The notes under the pieces were generated by a model. It saw only the letters and a list, made by a program, of their open reading frames with translations, was not told the DNA's origin and did no database searches. The position numbers were made by a program, and so were the translations under genes. This document shows, in pieces, positions 8,920 to 18,653 of a DNA stretch of 55,413 nucleotides (the first letter of the stretch is position 1; each line of letters starts with the position of its first letter). The stretch is taken from the NCBI GenBank assembly GCA_030748495.1, contig JASMLX010000032.1, positions 1 through 55,413 on the forward strand, given 5' to 3'. Source of the DNA: Candidatus Poribacteria bacterium (GTDB lineage Bacteria > Poribacteria > WGA-4E > UBA9662).

Positions 8920-9206
8920 TTCCCTAGCTCCAGGTAATTTCGAGTTTAGATTGCCCTACAGAGTTTACAGATGTGTTGACGTTCAGCCTTCAAGCATCGT
9001 ATCTCAGTCATCTACCGACTCTTGTCAATTGATCATAGGTAGGATTTATTTTTCATTCTTAGATCTGCTCTTTTCACTACTCAGAGCTTTACTCACCTGA
9101 TAATAGCGCCTGAGCCAGAATCGCTTCGGCAACCATCATCGTCTTAACACAGTCCCGACAAGGTCTTAATGCCTGCTGATCCGACTTTGGGCAAAGATTC
9201 GTAAAA

Positions 9207-10007
9207 CTACTTGCCCAGAAAGGGGCGATTTAACCGCGAGTGGTAGGGCGGTTCCATCACACTTTGCTGCCGTTCATCAGCCCATTCTGGAACTGGATAG
9301 GCCGGGACATATGCCAGATTGCCCGCCGTATATCGCGTCAAAATAGACCTTCTGGCATGGTCGGCTTTCCAGGGGATTGTACCGTGGGTGACAGCCTCAG
9401 TAAAGATCACCACACTGCCAGCTTTGCAGGTCACTTGTCGTATCTGTTGCTGATGCTTTTGGTAGTGACGAATAGAATCAGGACAAGCGATGTTGCTCTT
9501 GTGACTACCTGGAATCAAGACCAAACCGCCATCCCCTTCATTGACATCGGTCAGTTGGAAGGCTGCCACCGTCAGACCATTGTGCATTCGTCCATGGCGG
9601 AAAATATAGTATTGATTGGGATCAAAACCTGGGCCGGACGAGCCGTGAAAAAGATGCCCCTCCGTCCCCTTATCCATTGACAACAAGAAAGGGTGATGAT
9701 CCATGCGAAAACCTTGGCCCAGAATCTGGTTTAAATAGGGCACAATTTTGGCGTGGGCTAACATGAGACGAAACGGATCGCACCAGGGCGGGGCTAACTC
9801 CAGCAAGCCACCCAGTTCGCCCCGGCCATGCTCCCCGCGGAGGTATTCGGAACCACCATCCAGTCGTTGATCCCGAGGCCGAATGTGTATCTTATCCAGG
9901 TTTTGGTCGATGGCCTGGTTGGCGGTGGAAACTTCTTCTTGAGTTAAGACATCTTCGACAACCAAATAACCAGTCAGATCAAAGAGGTAAAGTTCTTCCT
10001 GATTCAT
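9207..10007 (-). CDS. Phytanoyl-CoA dioxygenase (PhyH) family protein
   Basis: A PhyH-type protein of about 266 aa. LYLFDLTGYLVVEDVLTQEEV is the typical start. NGLTVAAFQLTDVNEGDGG and LVLIPGSHKSN are the conserved core, and TEAVTHGTIPW carries the distal iron-ligand His (H208), with R219/R220 in the following HARRS. The proximal ligand is not a plain HxD as in the protein at 4532: it lies in HLFHGSSGPGFDP (H121 likely), a variant I recognise from a bacterial subfamily. The start chosen is the ATG at 10007, eight bases after GGAGG; the TTG at 10013 is too close to that site. It is probably part of the minus-strand metabolic cluster, with spacers of about 200-290 bases on each side. Confidence 0.87.
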   Translation of the reverse strand: MNQEELYLFDLTGYLVVEDVLTQEEVSTANQAIDQNLDKIHIRPRDQRLDGGSEYLRGEHGRGELGGLLELAPPWCDPFRLMLAHAKIVPYLNQILGQGFRMDHHPFLLSMDKGTEGHLFHGSSGPGFDPNQYYIFRHGRMHNGLTVAAFQLTDVNEGDGGLVLIPGSHKSNIACPDSIRHYQKHQQQIRQVTCKAGSVVIFTEAVTHGTIPWKADHARRSILTRYTAGNLAYVPAYPVPEWADERQQSVMEPPYHSRLNRPFLGK

Positions 10008-10228
10008 GTACAAGTCCTCCTTCAGGTATCAGTTCTTCAAATCTCTCCTCTCGGAGAAGGGTAAGTACTTCAGCAGTTTAGACTAAAATCAGCCCGTTGG
10101 CCGATTAATTTGAACTCAGACCTAAGGAGCAAAGGCATTAGGAACTTCGAGCTGAATTCGGCAGATTGAACTTCTAGCCGTTATAAATAGTGTTTGCTAG
10201 TTCTCTCTACCCCAATCAGGTTGGTAGG

Positions 10229-11101
10229 CTAGAGGCAGGAAATTTTCAATGTTTCCGTCAGATACTTACAGTTAATCTCAATTTTGTCATCAACCGAACC
10301 TTCGCCTTCGTTGGGGCGTGGGGGATCGAGATCAAGCGTGATCCATCCGTCATAGCCGCGCTCATTCAGCAGGGTCCAAATCGCAAGGTGGTCGACGCCA
10401 CCGGATCCCAAATCTTTGTACAGGATTTCCTCTGCGTGCATCTCCTTCGTCGGTGTTGGGCCCACATAACCACGATACGACGCCTTCGAATCCTTCCAGT
10501 GAACAGCGGCCAGTCGGTCGTAGTAATCGTCGATAAGCCGTACCGGATCGCCTCCTCCCAGGTTGAGCTGGGCGGTGTCAGGAATCCAGGATACGATATC
10601 TGGGTCGGTCTGATCTAGAAGGGCACGTACCTCTTCCGGTCGCTCGATCGGTCCCCAGATATGCGGATGTGGCGCGATTGTCACCCCCATCTCCAGTGTC
10701 CGCTGGCCCAGTTCTAATACGGTTTCGGCGATCGCTTTAATATCGTCAACGGTGGTTCCACTCTGCGGCCGGCTGCCCAGGTTGATCTTGAAGTACGTGC
10801 AGCCAAAGATCTTCAGGAAATCGCTGCAGAAGGTGACGTGGTCGGCGATTGTTTGACGACGTTTTGACGGATCGATAAACGTCATCGATTGACCGGGCCC
10901 GCCGTTAGAGGCGGTGATGAGCCGTATGCCATGCTCGTCGAGGAGATCCTTCAGAGCTTGCGGTTGGTCGAGCCAAGTGATCAGGCCACCGCGGTAAGGC
11001 TCGACGCCCGGCAGACCGTGTTTAGCAATCAGCGACATAGATTCAGTGGTGAAGGCTCCAAAAATAGCGCCTCCCATAGCAAAGTGGATGTTTGATGACA
11101 C
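10229..11101 (-). CDS. Sugar phosphate isomerase/epimerase (xylose-isomerase-like TIM barrel)
   Basis: A 290-aa TIM-barrel protein of the IolE/AP-endonuclease-2 superfamily. Likely metal ligands are the glutamate in GVEPYRGG, the histidines in IAPHPHIWGP, D/H in WIPDTAQLNLGG and AAVHWKDS, and the acidic residue of WITLDLDPP. Such enzymes isomerise or epimerise sugars and inosose-like compounds. It begins with GTG at 11101, six bases after GAGGGA. The DapA-like gene ends 52 bases upstream on the same strand, so the two are probably one operon. Substrate unknown. Confidence 0.85.
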   Translation of the reverse strand: MSSNIHFAMGGAIFGAFTTESMSLIAKHGLPGVEPYRGGLITWLDQPQALKDLLDEHGIRLITASNGGPGQSMTFIDPSKRRQTIADHVTFCSDFLKIFGCTYFKINLGSRPQSGTTVDDIKAIAETVLELGQRTLEMGVTIAPHPHIWGPIERPEEVRALLDQTDPDIVSWIPDTAQLNLGGGDPVRLIDDYYDRLAAVHWKDSKASYRGYVGPTPTKEMHAEEILYKDLGSGGVDHLAIWTLLNERGYDGWITLDLDPPRPNEGEGSVDDKIEINCKYLTETLKISCL

Positions 11102-11153
11102 GATGATCCCTCGTTCAGTTTCATTCCGGCCGTATTGATCCTGTGGCCTTCAG

Positions 11154-12080
11154 TCAGTTCATTGTTTCTGATCGTAGATCGTCGAGAATCCGCTCGACGC
11201 GGTTCTTCTCCTGATCGTCCAGTTGCTTGAGCGGAGGTCGGACGAGATCGCTTCCCATTCGGTTCAGACGTTTGAGCGCGTATTTCATACGGGTATGTCC
11301 ATTCTGACCGGGGCGGTAGAAGACCTGAGTCAGGCGGTAAAGAACGTCGCTCACTTTTCGAGCTTGCTTAAGATCGCTGGCCCACACGGCTCGACAGAGT
11401 GCAACGTGAAGGTCAGCGCTGATGCTCCCCATACCCGAAAGAATACCGTCCGCCCCCATGGCCAAGTCGCCCAAGAGCCAGCGACTGTGGGTAGACCAGA
11501 TGGCGATTTCGGAATCGGCGGCCCGCATGGCACGCATGTCGATCTCACTAGTCTCAGGGCTGCCGCCACCCTCTTTGACCGCAAAGACGCGTTCTTGCTC
11601 TGCCAGGGCGATCATTGTCTCGACAGGATAGCCGAATCCATCGGGTTTAACCTGGTAGAAAGCGACGGGCAGATCGCAGCCAGCAAAGACCTTTCCGAAT
11701 CGATCCAGCGCTCCGTTCACGGTTGTGTGGGCTTTGTCGTTGGGCGGCATGATCAAAATGGCTTCGGCGCCAGCCTTCTCCGCCTCTCTGGCCAGCAAGC
11801 CTAGATCCGACTCGATTTCGGATTCGCGAACTGCCGCGATGATCGGCGTTTTTCCACCCGAGGCATCAATAGCCTTTTCGATCAGAACCGTTTTCTCACC
11901 CCGGGTGAGGGTGCTGTCCTCCATCGAGGCGCCGTTTACCATGATGGCGGTGACACCGTCAACTGAGCATACATCCTGAATATGTCGACCGAATTCGTCA
12001 TAGTCGACTTCCATCTGTTTATTGAACGGCGTCAAAACAGCGGGTACGACACTGTTAACGGGGATTCTTTGGAGTCTCAT
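11154..12080 (-). CDS. Dihydrodipicolinate synthase (DapA)-family aldolase/lyase
   Basis: A 308-aa class I aldolase-type TIM barrel. The Schiff-base lysine is K169 in FAVKEGG and the catalytic tyrosine is Y142 in AFYQVKPDG. The loop NGASMEDSTLT (49-59) replaces the GTTGESPTLT of true DapA, so lysine biosynthesis is unlikely. The family also contains sugar-acid dehydratases and keto-acid aldolases, and the neighbours (isomerase, PhyH, Gfo/Idh/MocA) fit a catabolic role better. AGGAGA precedes the ATG. First gene of its minus-strand cluster, with a dead IS1 element 50 bases upstream that may have displaced its original promoter (inference). Confidence 0.88.
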   Translation of the reverse strand: MRLQRIPVNSVVPAVLTPFNKQMEVDYDEFGRHIQDVCSVDGVTAIMVNGASMEDSTLTRGEKTVLIEKAIDASGGKTPIIAAVRESEIESDLGLLAREAEKAGAEAILIMPPNDKAHTTVNGALDRFGKVFAGCDLPVAFYQVKPDGFGYPVETMIALAEQERVFAVKEGGGSPETSEIDMRAMRAADSEIAIWSTHSRWLLGDLAMGADGILSGMGSISADLHVALCRAVWASDLKQARKVSDVLYRLTQVFYRPGQNGHTRMKYALKRLNRMGSDLVRPPLKQLDDQEKNRVERILDDLRSETMN

Positions 12081-12129
12081 AGCTCTTCTCCTTTTCGACT
12101 TCCGACATTGAAGAGATTATACTTTATTT

Positions 12130-12906
12130 GGTAGTGCTAAACCATAGCTGATTTCCTGTCCCAATTATATTCTCCGATCAACCACTTCATGACTTCAAAA
12201 TGATTTTCCCCTTTCTTGGAAACAGAACCTGTCTTTCTGACAAATCTGCCTCATCTTGGTCGAATAATGTTGTTACAGCCTTCAATCTAACTGGTTTCAT
12301 CCGTCCCTTTTTGGCCAATCCTATGTTTCTCCTTTGGCCAACACTGATAACAATGCCAAGGGTCACTTCTAGATCGACAAATGCGGTCTTGAGATGCTAT
12401 TTCTACCACAAAGTAGTTGGCTGATACTTAGTCTCTTTGGCCTAAATGCCAACCAACTAATTGCTGAGTTCTTCTACAGATTGCAAACCCAATCCAGGCT
12501 GTGTTAGCTTTGGAATCAACCAAAGACCATATTTCATCCAACGCTAAAATATCTTCTGGCCCAAGATCTATTAAGACTTGATCTGGAGAAAGATCCTCCA
12601 ATTGTTTTTCAAATTCCGTTGATAACTGTTTGTGGAGCAAGGCCATAGATTCTTGACCAGCCGGTCAAAGAAGCTGTTTCTGGGTAGGTTTTTAGAATCA
12701 GTTCTGTTTTCTCTTCCGTGTCAGGTGAAGAGTCTAGAAGCTTGACAATCTAAGCCATAAATCTTCTGCTTCCCAGAAGCGGTAGTCCCATTTTGGACGC
12801 TATTTTGGCTCTGACAAGGAGGACAAATTTGATGTTCTAGGATCATCAAAAGAAACAAATTTTAGACTTGATAAAAGAGTCTTATCAGCTAATATTGGAC
12901 ACTACC
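12130..12906 (-). mobile_element. Degenerate IS1-family element with terminal inverted repeats
   Basis: Left end GGTAGTG (12130-12136) and right end CACTACC (12900-12906) are inverted repeats; extended inwards, both also share AA and TAGCTGAT. The 777-bp span matches the usual IS1 size (about 770 bp). No target-site duplication is visible outside the ends, so the boundaries are old or rearranged. A hairpin-forming pair (12873-12882 with 12913-12922) straddles the right end. Confidence 0.75.
12137..12846 (-). pseudogene. IS1-family transposase, decayed
   Basis: Minus-strand reading gives MILEHQICPPCQSQNSVQNG, the InsA-type zinc finger, then a stop. An open stretch (12428-12646) follows with LALDEIWSLVDSKANTAWIG, the IS1 DDE region. 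Beyond a stop the C-terminus continues as HRIGQKGTDETS*IEG and GRFVRKTGSVSKKGENHFEV, ending EYNWDRKSAMV at 12137. Stops and frame changes make it inactive. Residue order and ending match IS1 transposases throughout. Confidence 0.8.
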
Positions 12907-13066
12907 GAATTGAGACTCTTTTTTAGCCGCCATTCATATACGGTGTATATTTTTATGGGCCACTCGTGACTATACTATGAGCGAAGGAGCTTAAAGTTGC
13001 AGGTCAGTGAAAGCATAGTCAGGAAACTGATTAAAAGGAATATTCCACAAAAGAGAGAGGGCGCAA

Positions 13067-14281
13067 ATGATGAAGACCGAAAGAGATTATAAAGTTCGTG
13101 CAATTCATTGTTCACACCAGGCTTCGGCCGAAGAGATTTATGATCGATTAAAGGAGATAACGGCACCACTGGATCGTGCCTGGGAAAAAATAGAAAAGGC
13201 GCAAAAAATCGTGGTGAAGGCAAATATGCAGATGCGAACGGCCAACATCCGGCGGATTGCCGGAAGACGTCAGGAATTGGTAGATGACGACGTTTTGTGG
13301 GCTAGTTTAAGATTGTTGAAAGAACGCAGTGAAGCTGAGATCGTGATGTTAGATACCAGCACTGCCCCGCATGGCCAACGCCCTGGTGATGATTTTAATA
13401 TGAAACTACTAATCGACGAAATGGGCATCGGTTATATAGAGGCCGGCGACCCACCATTTATAAACTACAAAGTGCCCGGTGGCGGCATCATGTTTTCTCA
13501 ATATCAACTGTCTGCCGCGATCCAGGAAGCAGATGCTTTCGTCTCAATTGCCAAGATGAAAAACCACGGTTTTATGGGCATAACACTGTGTCTAAAAAAC
13601 CTGTTTGGTCTACCTCCGATTCAACCTTTCGGTAGAGTACGCACCTATTATCACCATACCGTTCGTCTGTCACACGTATTACCGGACTTGGGTTTGATTA
13701 CACAGCCCTGCCTCAATATTATCGATGGGCTTACTGGCCAAGCACGATGTGAATGGGGTGGTGAAGGACGAATCTGCGACACCTTGATTGCAGGAGATCA
13801 TGTCATCGCTACCGATTCCTGCGGATCTTATTTGATGGGAACAGATCCTCATTTGGATTGGCCCACGCCGCCGTTTCGAAGAGACCGTTCCCCGGTCGCA
13901 GTGGCCGCAGAACACGGCTTCGGTACGACAAATATGGACGAAATCGATTTCGTAGCCGATGGCTGTAGTGCTCCGGTTGCAGAATTCGATTCACAAGAGG
14001 CGCCGCCAGCCGAGCAAATCAGGCAGCTACGTTACACGGCTAGCCAGCAAGCCATCTTTTATCGGGATAACCGCGACAAACTTTTGGATCAATACGCCGA
14101 TCAGTACATATTTCTACAAGACGAAGAAGTAGTATGGCATGGCGAAGAGGCCGGACAGGCTGGAGCAGTGGATTCTATTTCGAAGGGGAAACCCGACAAA
14201 GCACTATGGCTAAAACTAGCCGACCCAACGGAGGCTGAAGGGGAACATCTGAGCGTCTATGAGAGCGTCTTGGCCGGATAG
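13067..14281 (+). CDS. DUF362 domain-containing protein
   Basis: A 404-aa protein with the DUF362 core: VVKANMQ near the N-terminus, ADAFVSIAKMKNHGFMGITL with the typical K-x-K-x-H and downstream LKNLFG, then CLNIIDGLTGQ and HVIATDSCGSYLMG. No ferredoxin-type CxxCxxC cluster is seen, so it lacks the iron-sulfur extension of some members. DUF362 proteins are poorly characterised and no reaction can be assigned. A purine-rich site (gagagaggg) precedes ATGATG at 13067/13070; either could be the start. It appears to be a single-gene unit just downstream of the IS1 remnant. Confidence 0.85.
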   Translation: MMKTERDYKVRAIHCSHQASAEEIYDRLKEITAPLDRAWEKIEKAQKIVVKANMQMRTANIRRIAGRRQELVDDDVLWASLRLLKERSEAEIVMLDTSTAPHGQRPGDDFNMKLLIDEMGIGYIEAGDPPFINYKVPGGGIMFSQYQLSAAIQEADAFVSIAKMKNHGFMGITLCLKNLFGLPPIQPFGRVRTYYHHTVRLSHVLPDLGLITQPCLNIIDGLTGQARCEWGGEGRICDTLIAGDHVIATDSCGSYLMGTDPHLDWPTPPFRRDRSPVAVAAEHGFGTTNMDEIDFVADGCSAPVAEFDSQEAPPAEQIRQLRYTASQQAIFYRDNRDKLLDQYADQYIFLQDEEVVWHGEEAGQAGAVDSISKGKPDKALWLKLADPTEAEGEHLSVYESVLAG

Positions 14282-14608
14282 CCGAAAAACTTCCAGAAGG
14301 TCTTCTCCAGGTAATAGATATAGTTTGATTGTTATTTCACTTTTCAAGTAAACAGACAGTTCTATTTCACCTGTTATTCTCGATTGCTTCCAGTGCCTCT
14401 GCTATGCCAGTATCTGAATTTCAACTGGGAAAAGCCATCACACAATGGATTAAAAATCAAGTCAATACTGACCAAGGCCAACAGCAGGCATCCCAGCGGA
14501 TAACAGAAGGAAAAGTCGATCTGGATCAAGTCATCTTCTCTGTCAGCCGTTTATATTTTTACACAAAACCCTAAATCCAGCGGGGTATTCAGATTTCTTC
14601 GGCTGTAA
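14282..14608. other. Gene-poor spacer before a truncated hydrolase
   Basis: An open plus frame (14329-14574) resembles no family I know and is not called. The DNA probably includes remains of the missing N-terminal part of the hydrolase that follows, but no conserved alpha/beta-hydrolase motif is recognisable. Confidence 0.35.
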
Positions 14609-15082
14609 AGACACCCTTGCCTATTCAACACCCGCTCCGATGTGCTAATCTTTCAGACTGACCCGCAGCAAATCAATGTAGAAGTAACGGGGCCGATTAC
14701 AGTTAAACTCTACGCTTCGTCTTCCTGTTGTGACACCGACGTTACAGCGAAGTTAATTGACGTTTACCCACTGAGTGAGGACTATCCCAACGGGTTGGCC
14801 ATTAACTTGACTGACTCAATTATTCGCGCCCGCTATCATAAGGAACTGCTTAATCTGGGCAAAACCTACGAGTTCACATTCCAACTCTACCCAACTTTCA
14901 ATATCTTCAAGAAAGGCCATCGTATTTGCCTTGATATCTCCAGTAGCAACTTCCCACGATTTGATATGAACCCGAACACAGGTAGCAAACTCGGCGCAGA
15001 GCAACGGAAAATCGCGGAACAGTCGATTTTCCGTTGCTCCAAACACCCATCACAAGTAGTTTCACCGATCATCATGCGATAG
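14609..15082 (+). pseudogene. CocE/NonD-type hydrolase, C-terminal domain only
   Basis: The frame reads FNTRSDVLIFQTDPQ, then VEVTGPITVKLYASSS, NLTDSIIRARYH, FNIFKKGHRICLDISSSNFP and NPNTG. This is the X-Pro dipeptidyl-peptidase-like C-terminal jelly-roll domain of CocE/NonD hydrolases. The alpha/beta-hydrolase catalytic domain, normally several hundred residues, is absent; a TAA (14606-14608) lies directly upstream in frame. A GTG at 14642 could start a 146-aa product, but there is no ribosome site, so this is treated as a truncated relic. Confidence 0.8.
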
Positions 15083-15282
15083 TGAGTTTAGGTTTTACCG
15101 GCTGAAAATGAGTACTGTCAGGTGCAGAGGGCAAAGACTTGAAATCATGACACGGTAACATTGGTGAAAAGAGGGTTAATAAAGAAAAATGTAATCGAAA
15201 GATTATCGGTTGAGTAACATGCACTATCTCCCGACGATCATTCTATTGTCCTAAGGGTCAAAAGTATAATAAATCTCTCGAT

Positions 15283-16110
15283 CAAAGACCTCCGGTTGCG
15301 GCTAAGTTTAGCTTTGAAATAAAAAAGGCTCTGCTTTTATTAGGTCAAAGAATCCCTTTGGAAGAATCACGTTAGGACTTCAAAGAACGGTTAAAAGTAG
15401 AGGCCCGTCACGAAAGTATCTAAACTTTAGTTGAAGCCGGAGGTAGAAAGATTACTACGGATGAAGCTATTACCGTGGAATAGACAATGGACTCATTAAA
15501 GAATGAGACGATTCTGAAAAACAAAATGGGGCTGCATCTCTGCAGCTTAATGGTTGTATGGTTCAAACAGGAGAAGACGAATGGAAAGAAGTACGTAACA
15601 GGGCCCCTTTTTAGAGATAAAGACCGGTCACAAACAGATAGACCACACAAGAAAGTAGTACATAAACGACATTTTAGTGCCTTTAACGCTGAGGAGGAAG
15701 CATTAAAAAAAGTTTCTAAATCCTACGACACAAGAAGCTCAGGATTTTAAATTTCATCCATCTGAACCACTGGTAATGGTAATATCAAGTGATGGTGGAT
15801 GATGGATTTAGGATTATGCGGATGAACCGCATCCCTGTGCAAGATAAATAGTTGGACTACTATCACGCAAGTGAGTATTTGGGTGAGACAATAAAGGGTA
15901 ATAATCTTGAAGATAAAACAGACTGACGCCAAATCGAAAACCGGCTTGATAACTAACTGGTTGAACGATGGGGAAATAGGGGCCATTATTAATTTCATGC
16001 GAGATTAAACAGAGGGACTGGCAGACGAAAATTGTATTCGGTATTATAAAAACAATCCGAATCGAATTCGTTCTATGCCCAATTAACCTGAAGGTGCTCG
16101 ATTGAGTAGC
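15283..16110 (+). pseudogene. ISKra4-like transposase, heavily decayed
   Basis: Reading through stops and frame changes on plus gives LNGCMVQTGEDEWKEVRN, then VISSDGG*WI*DYADEPHPCAR and later WLNDGEIGAII with CIRYYKNNPNRIRSMPN. These match, in order, the M.VQT...WKEV, DGA.WIW.....HFP.A.QI and IRYFENNR.RMRY segments of ISKra4-type DDE transposases. Two stops replace the tryptophans of the WIW motif and another replaces Gln. Upstream, a frame with three stops (KVEARHESI*TLVEAGGRK) continues the same gene. Family assignment is from memory of the motifs. Confidence 0.6.
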
Positions 16111-16122
16111 TGAAAATTATCA

Positions 16123-17035
16123 TTAATTGGTAACGATAACGTCACAGTTATAAAATCCCGTTTGTTTTGGAAGTCGATGTTTATTTCTTACTTTCTCACT
16201 CTCCACTTTTCAAAGTCGCCCTATAGAATTGAGATTTGGACTGTCAGGCAGAAGATAATCAAACTCAATATTCAATCAATCAGCTGCTTTTTTCACTCTC
16301 TCACTGCGCTGGTATCCGCCACCATCTAAGATCAGGTGAAGTTTGTCAGACAAAGGATCTTCACTCTCCGGTGATGAAAAAACCAAGGATGCTTTAGCTG
16401 TTGATTGGATCATATTTGCTCACCAAGATCAATGAGATATCGTTTCATTCAGCCCACCAATGATGTTCAGATCTATTCGACTGCCGGCCGTTTCCAACGG
16501 CTGATCTGGTGCTGTTCTTATCCCGCCTTAACTTATTTTCGTCGCTGGAGTTGGATGGACGACATCCAGGAATAAAATGGACTTCTGCTCAGTACAGCTT
16601 ACTTTTAGCTCATGGTAGGCCTGAACCAACACGGGCGGTTTTACTTCATCAAATTGATGGGGAGTCCCTGTTGGTTTTCATCGCTCAAATGACGACCATG
16701 TAACCATTTGCTCATCCTAGCAACACTGTCAGAGTGGCCAAATCGTCCGGTTACAAAATTGATTATTTGTTTCGTTTTGGAAGAGGTGTATTGACTCAAG
16801 TGAGTGATTAGTTCTTGGGGTTGAACTTGACTGAACTGACTTTTTGAGCCATCATTTTCTGGCTGTAACTTTTGACTTTGTCAGTAGTGGTGAATCTGTT
16901 GTCACACCGTTGTTTGATCAATCAATCATGTGGCCGTAATCTCTTGAGCGCTCCAACCATCATTGGCATGAATGGCCGCCTTAATACGGTCATAAGTAGG
17001 TTGATCACCATTTTGAGAGTGTAACGGCAGTCGTT
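16123..17035 (-). pseudogene. IS630-family transposase, decayed
   Basis: On the minus strand the N-terminal helix-turn-helix part reads YDRIKAAIHANDGWSAQEIT, ...LQPENDGSKSQ, ELITHLSQYT and MSKWLHGRHLS. After one frameshift the DDE_3 part follows: VQAYHELK, SILFLDVVHPTPATK (first Asp), IDLNIIGGLNE, LHLILDGGGYQRSERVKK (second Asp) and LPDSPNLNSIGRLWKV. The third catalytic Glu, normally in NPIERLW, is Gly here. Several in-frame stops are present. It ends tail to tail with the ISKra4-like remnant. Confidence 0.75.
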
Positions 17036-17596
17036 ATGTTTTTTATGGAGGTGTCAGTACCATGTTGATAGGTAGCAAATCATGACACTCTTCTTACAAA
17101 AAATCAAGCGTTTTCAATAATTAGTTGGTATAAATATTTCCGGGAATTGGGCTTAGATATAGGGCACGGAACCATCGAAAGTGCCACTGTATTATTGTGC
17201 AGTACAGAATGAAACAAGCTGGAATGTATTGGGGGAAAGATAATATGCCGTCAATTGTATTTCTAAGGGCTAAATTATCTGGGGATTGGGATGAAATTGT
17301 TATCAATTATTTACTGGCTTCCTGAACATACCCGTGAAAACTTTCTACGCCTCAATTGTTGAAAAAATTCCCTTTTTATACTATTTATGGTACAATCATG
17401 CCAAAGTTATGGGGGCGTTTCCTTATGTGCGTCCAGGTAGACTCTAGTGGCTTTCGAGAATAACAGGCAAATAAGTATTAAATTAACCACTCTGAATAGG
17501 GGATAGTATCCTGGATTATCCCGTGATTGTTGGCCAAAGGAGTCGGATCCGGTAACATCCAGTTGTGAAGCAAGAACCTACCGACAGCAGGCAGCG
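17036..17596. other. Spacer between transposase remnants
   Basis: No gene is seen. TGTCAGTACCATG...TCATGACACT (about 17052-17092) is an imperfect inverted repeat that could be an IS end. A T/A-rich stretch with TGGTACAAT near 17388 resembles a promoter -10 region but has no convincing -35. Confidence 0.35.
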
Positions 17597-18640
17597 ATGG
17601 AGACCGGACCAGACATGGAAGGCATGTGTCGTTGGAACCCGGATTGCCAGAAATATCAGTAGCATGGAGCCAAAAACCTGATCACTGGTCAAACCGATGG
17701 TAAAGATCAAATCCGTTATCTAGGGCGTACGGAATGTCAGCCGCAATTTTCAGTGTGCAAAGGGAGTACTTTGTTCAACCGTTAAATTCGAGCATCCAAG
17801 GCGGCTTCCATCATCAACCCTGTCAACTGAGACAATGGTGTGGTTGACAGCGCTGAGTTAACATCTGTTTGCAAAGATAGAGTTTCAGGTTTGATTGCGG
17901 TGAACGATAAAGTCGGTGAGGGATTGTACAACTAGAACCTGCAGAATGTACAAGTTTCAGCTTTGGAATTGGATGAGAAGTGGGCGTTTAGGCCAAAAAA
18001 CAGAAGCTTGCTCAACCCCATGGGGAGAGGGATCAAGGGGGAAACTTACTCCTAACCCCGGTTGCTGCGAGAGGCAGCGAAGAGAATATTGATCGTGTCG
18101 TGGCTGAGGTGGCCAAAGGAGCTCCACTTCCAGCTATTTTCACCGATGGAGAACTAGATACGGTTGTGCAAGCGAGTCACCCGGGGCCTCCTCCGGAACT
18201 GATCATGCGGATCCCTCATCAGTTGGCTTCTGTAAAAGGGGTCAAATATCGCCGGGAAGGACAGAGAGTCGAAGTGGAAATCGGTCCCATTTTAGGCAAA
18301 AGGAAACGCAACGATGTGGTCCCAAAGTTGGGATGGAAACGGCCTTAGAGCCAGTACCATTGAACGGTTTCATTTGACCGATGGACAAAGAAATTACCGC
18401 CAGCCAAGAAAAACTTTAAGAGTTTCAAAGCAGAGTAGGCATGATGGACGGAGTAGTTAGATTTCAGTTCGGTGGTATAATTTCCACTTCAAGAACCATA
18501 GTCTCAACTATAAAAGTGAGGCGGGGGGCTAATCCAAGGAACTTCCGCGATGGCGGCTGGAATCGCACCTCAGCCGGATTCAACGTTACAACTTATGCCA
18601 TTGGTTTCCGGGGATAATCTCAGGACACCATTGAATGGGG
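17597..18640 (+). pseudogene. Zinc-ribbon/HTH DDE transposase (IS1-like), decayed
   Basis: Plus-strand reading gives [38 protein letters not shown] and CKGSTLFN (zinc-ribbon N-terminus). After a frame change comes [14 protein letters not shown] (catalytic Asp region), then an open stretch (18100-18348) with ENIDRVVAEVAKGAPLPAIF and REGQRVEVE. STIERFHLTDGQRNYRQPR and finally TSAMAAGI follow. The segments come in the order found in IS1-like transposases ending in TPAMAAGL. Multiple stops and frame changes make it a pseudogene. It ends just before the Rrf2 regulator. Confidence 0.65.
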
Positions 18641-18653
18641 CAAGGGTAAAAAA

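Noticed and set aside
12873..12922. 10-bp stem (AAAAGAGTCT/AGACTCTTTT) as an intrinsic terminator
   Set aside because: The 30-base loop is long and the stem straddles the IS1 end; may be coincidence.
13067..13070. Known riboswitch or leader before the DUF362, ispH or glnD genes
   Set aside because: No conserved aptamer core was recognised in these upstream regions.
14329..14574. Plus frame of 81 aa with a signal-like N-terminus
   Set aside because: No ribosome site and no family match; lies in debris upstream of the truncated hydrolase.
1..18640. In-frame stops in transposase-like frames as a sign of stop-codon reassignment
   Set aside because: All three stop codons appear inside the remnants, frameshifts also occur, and intact genes here end normally at TGA, TAA and TAG. 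Decay explains it better.
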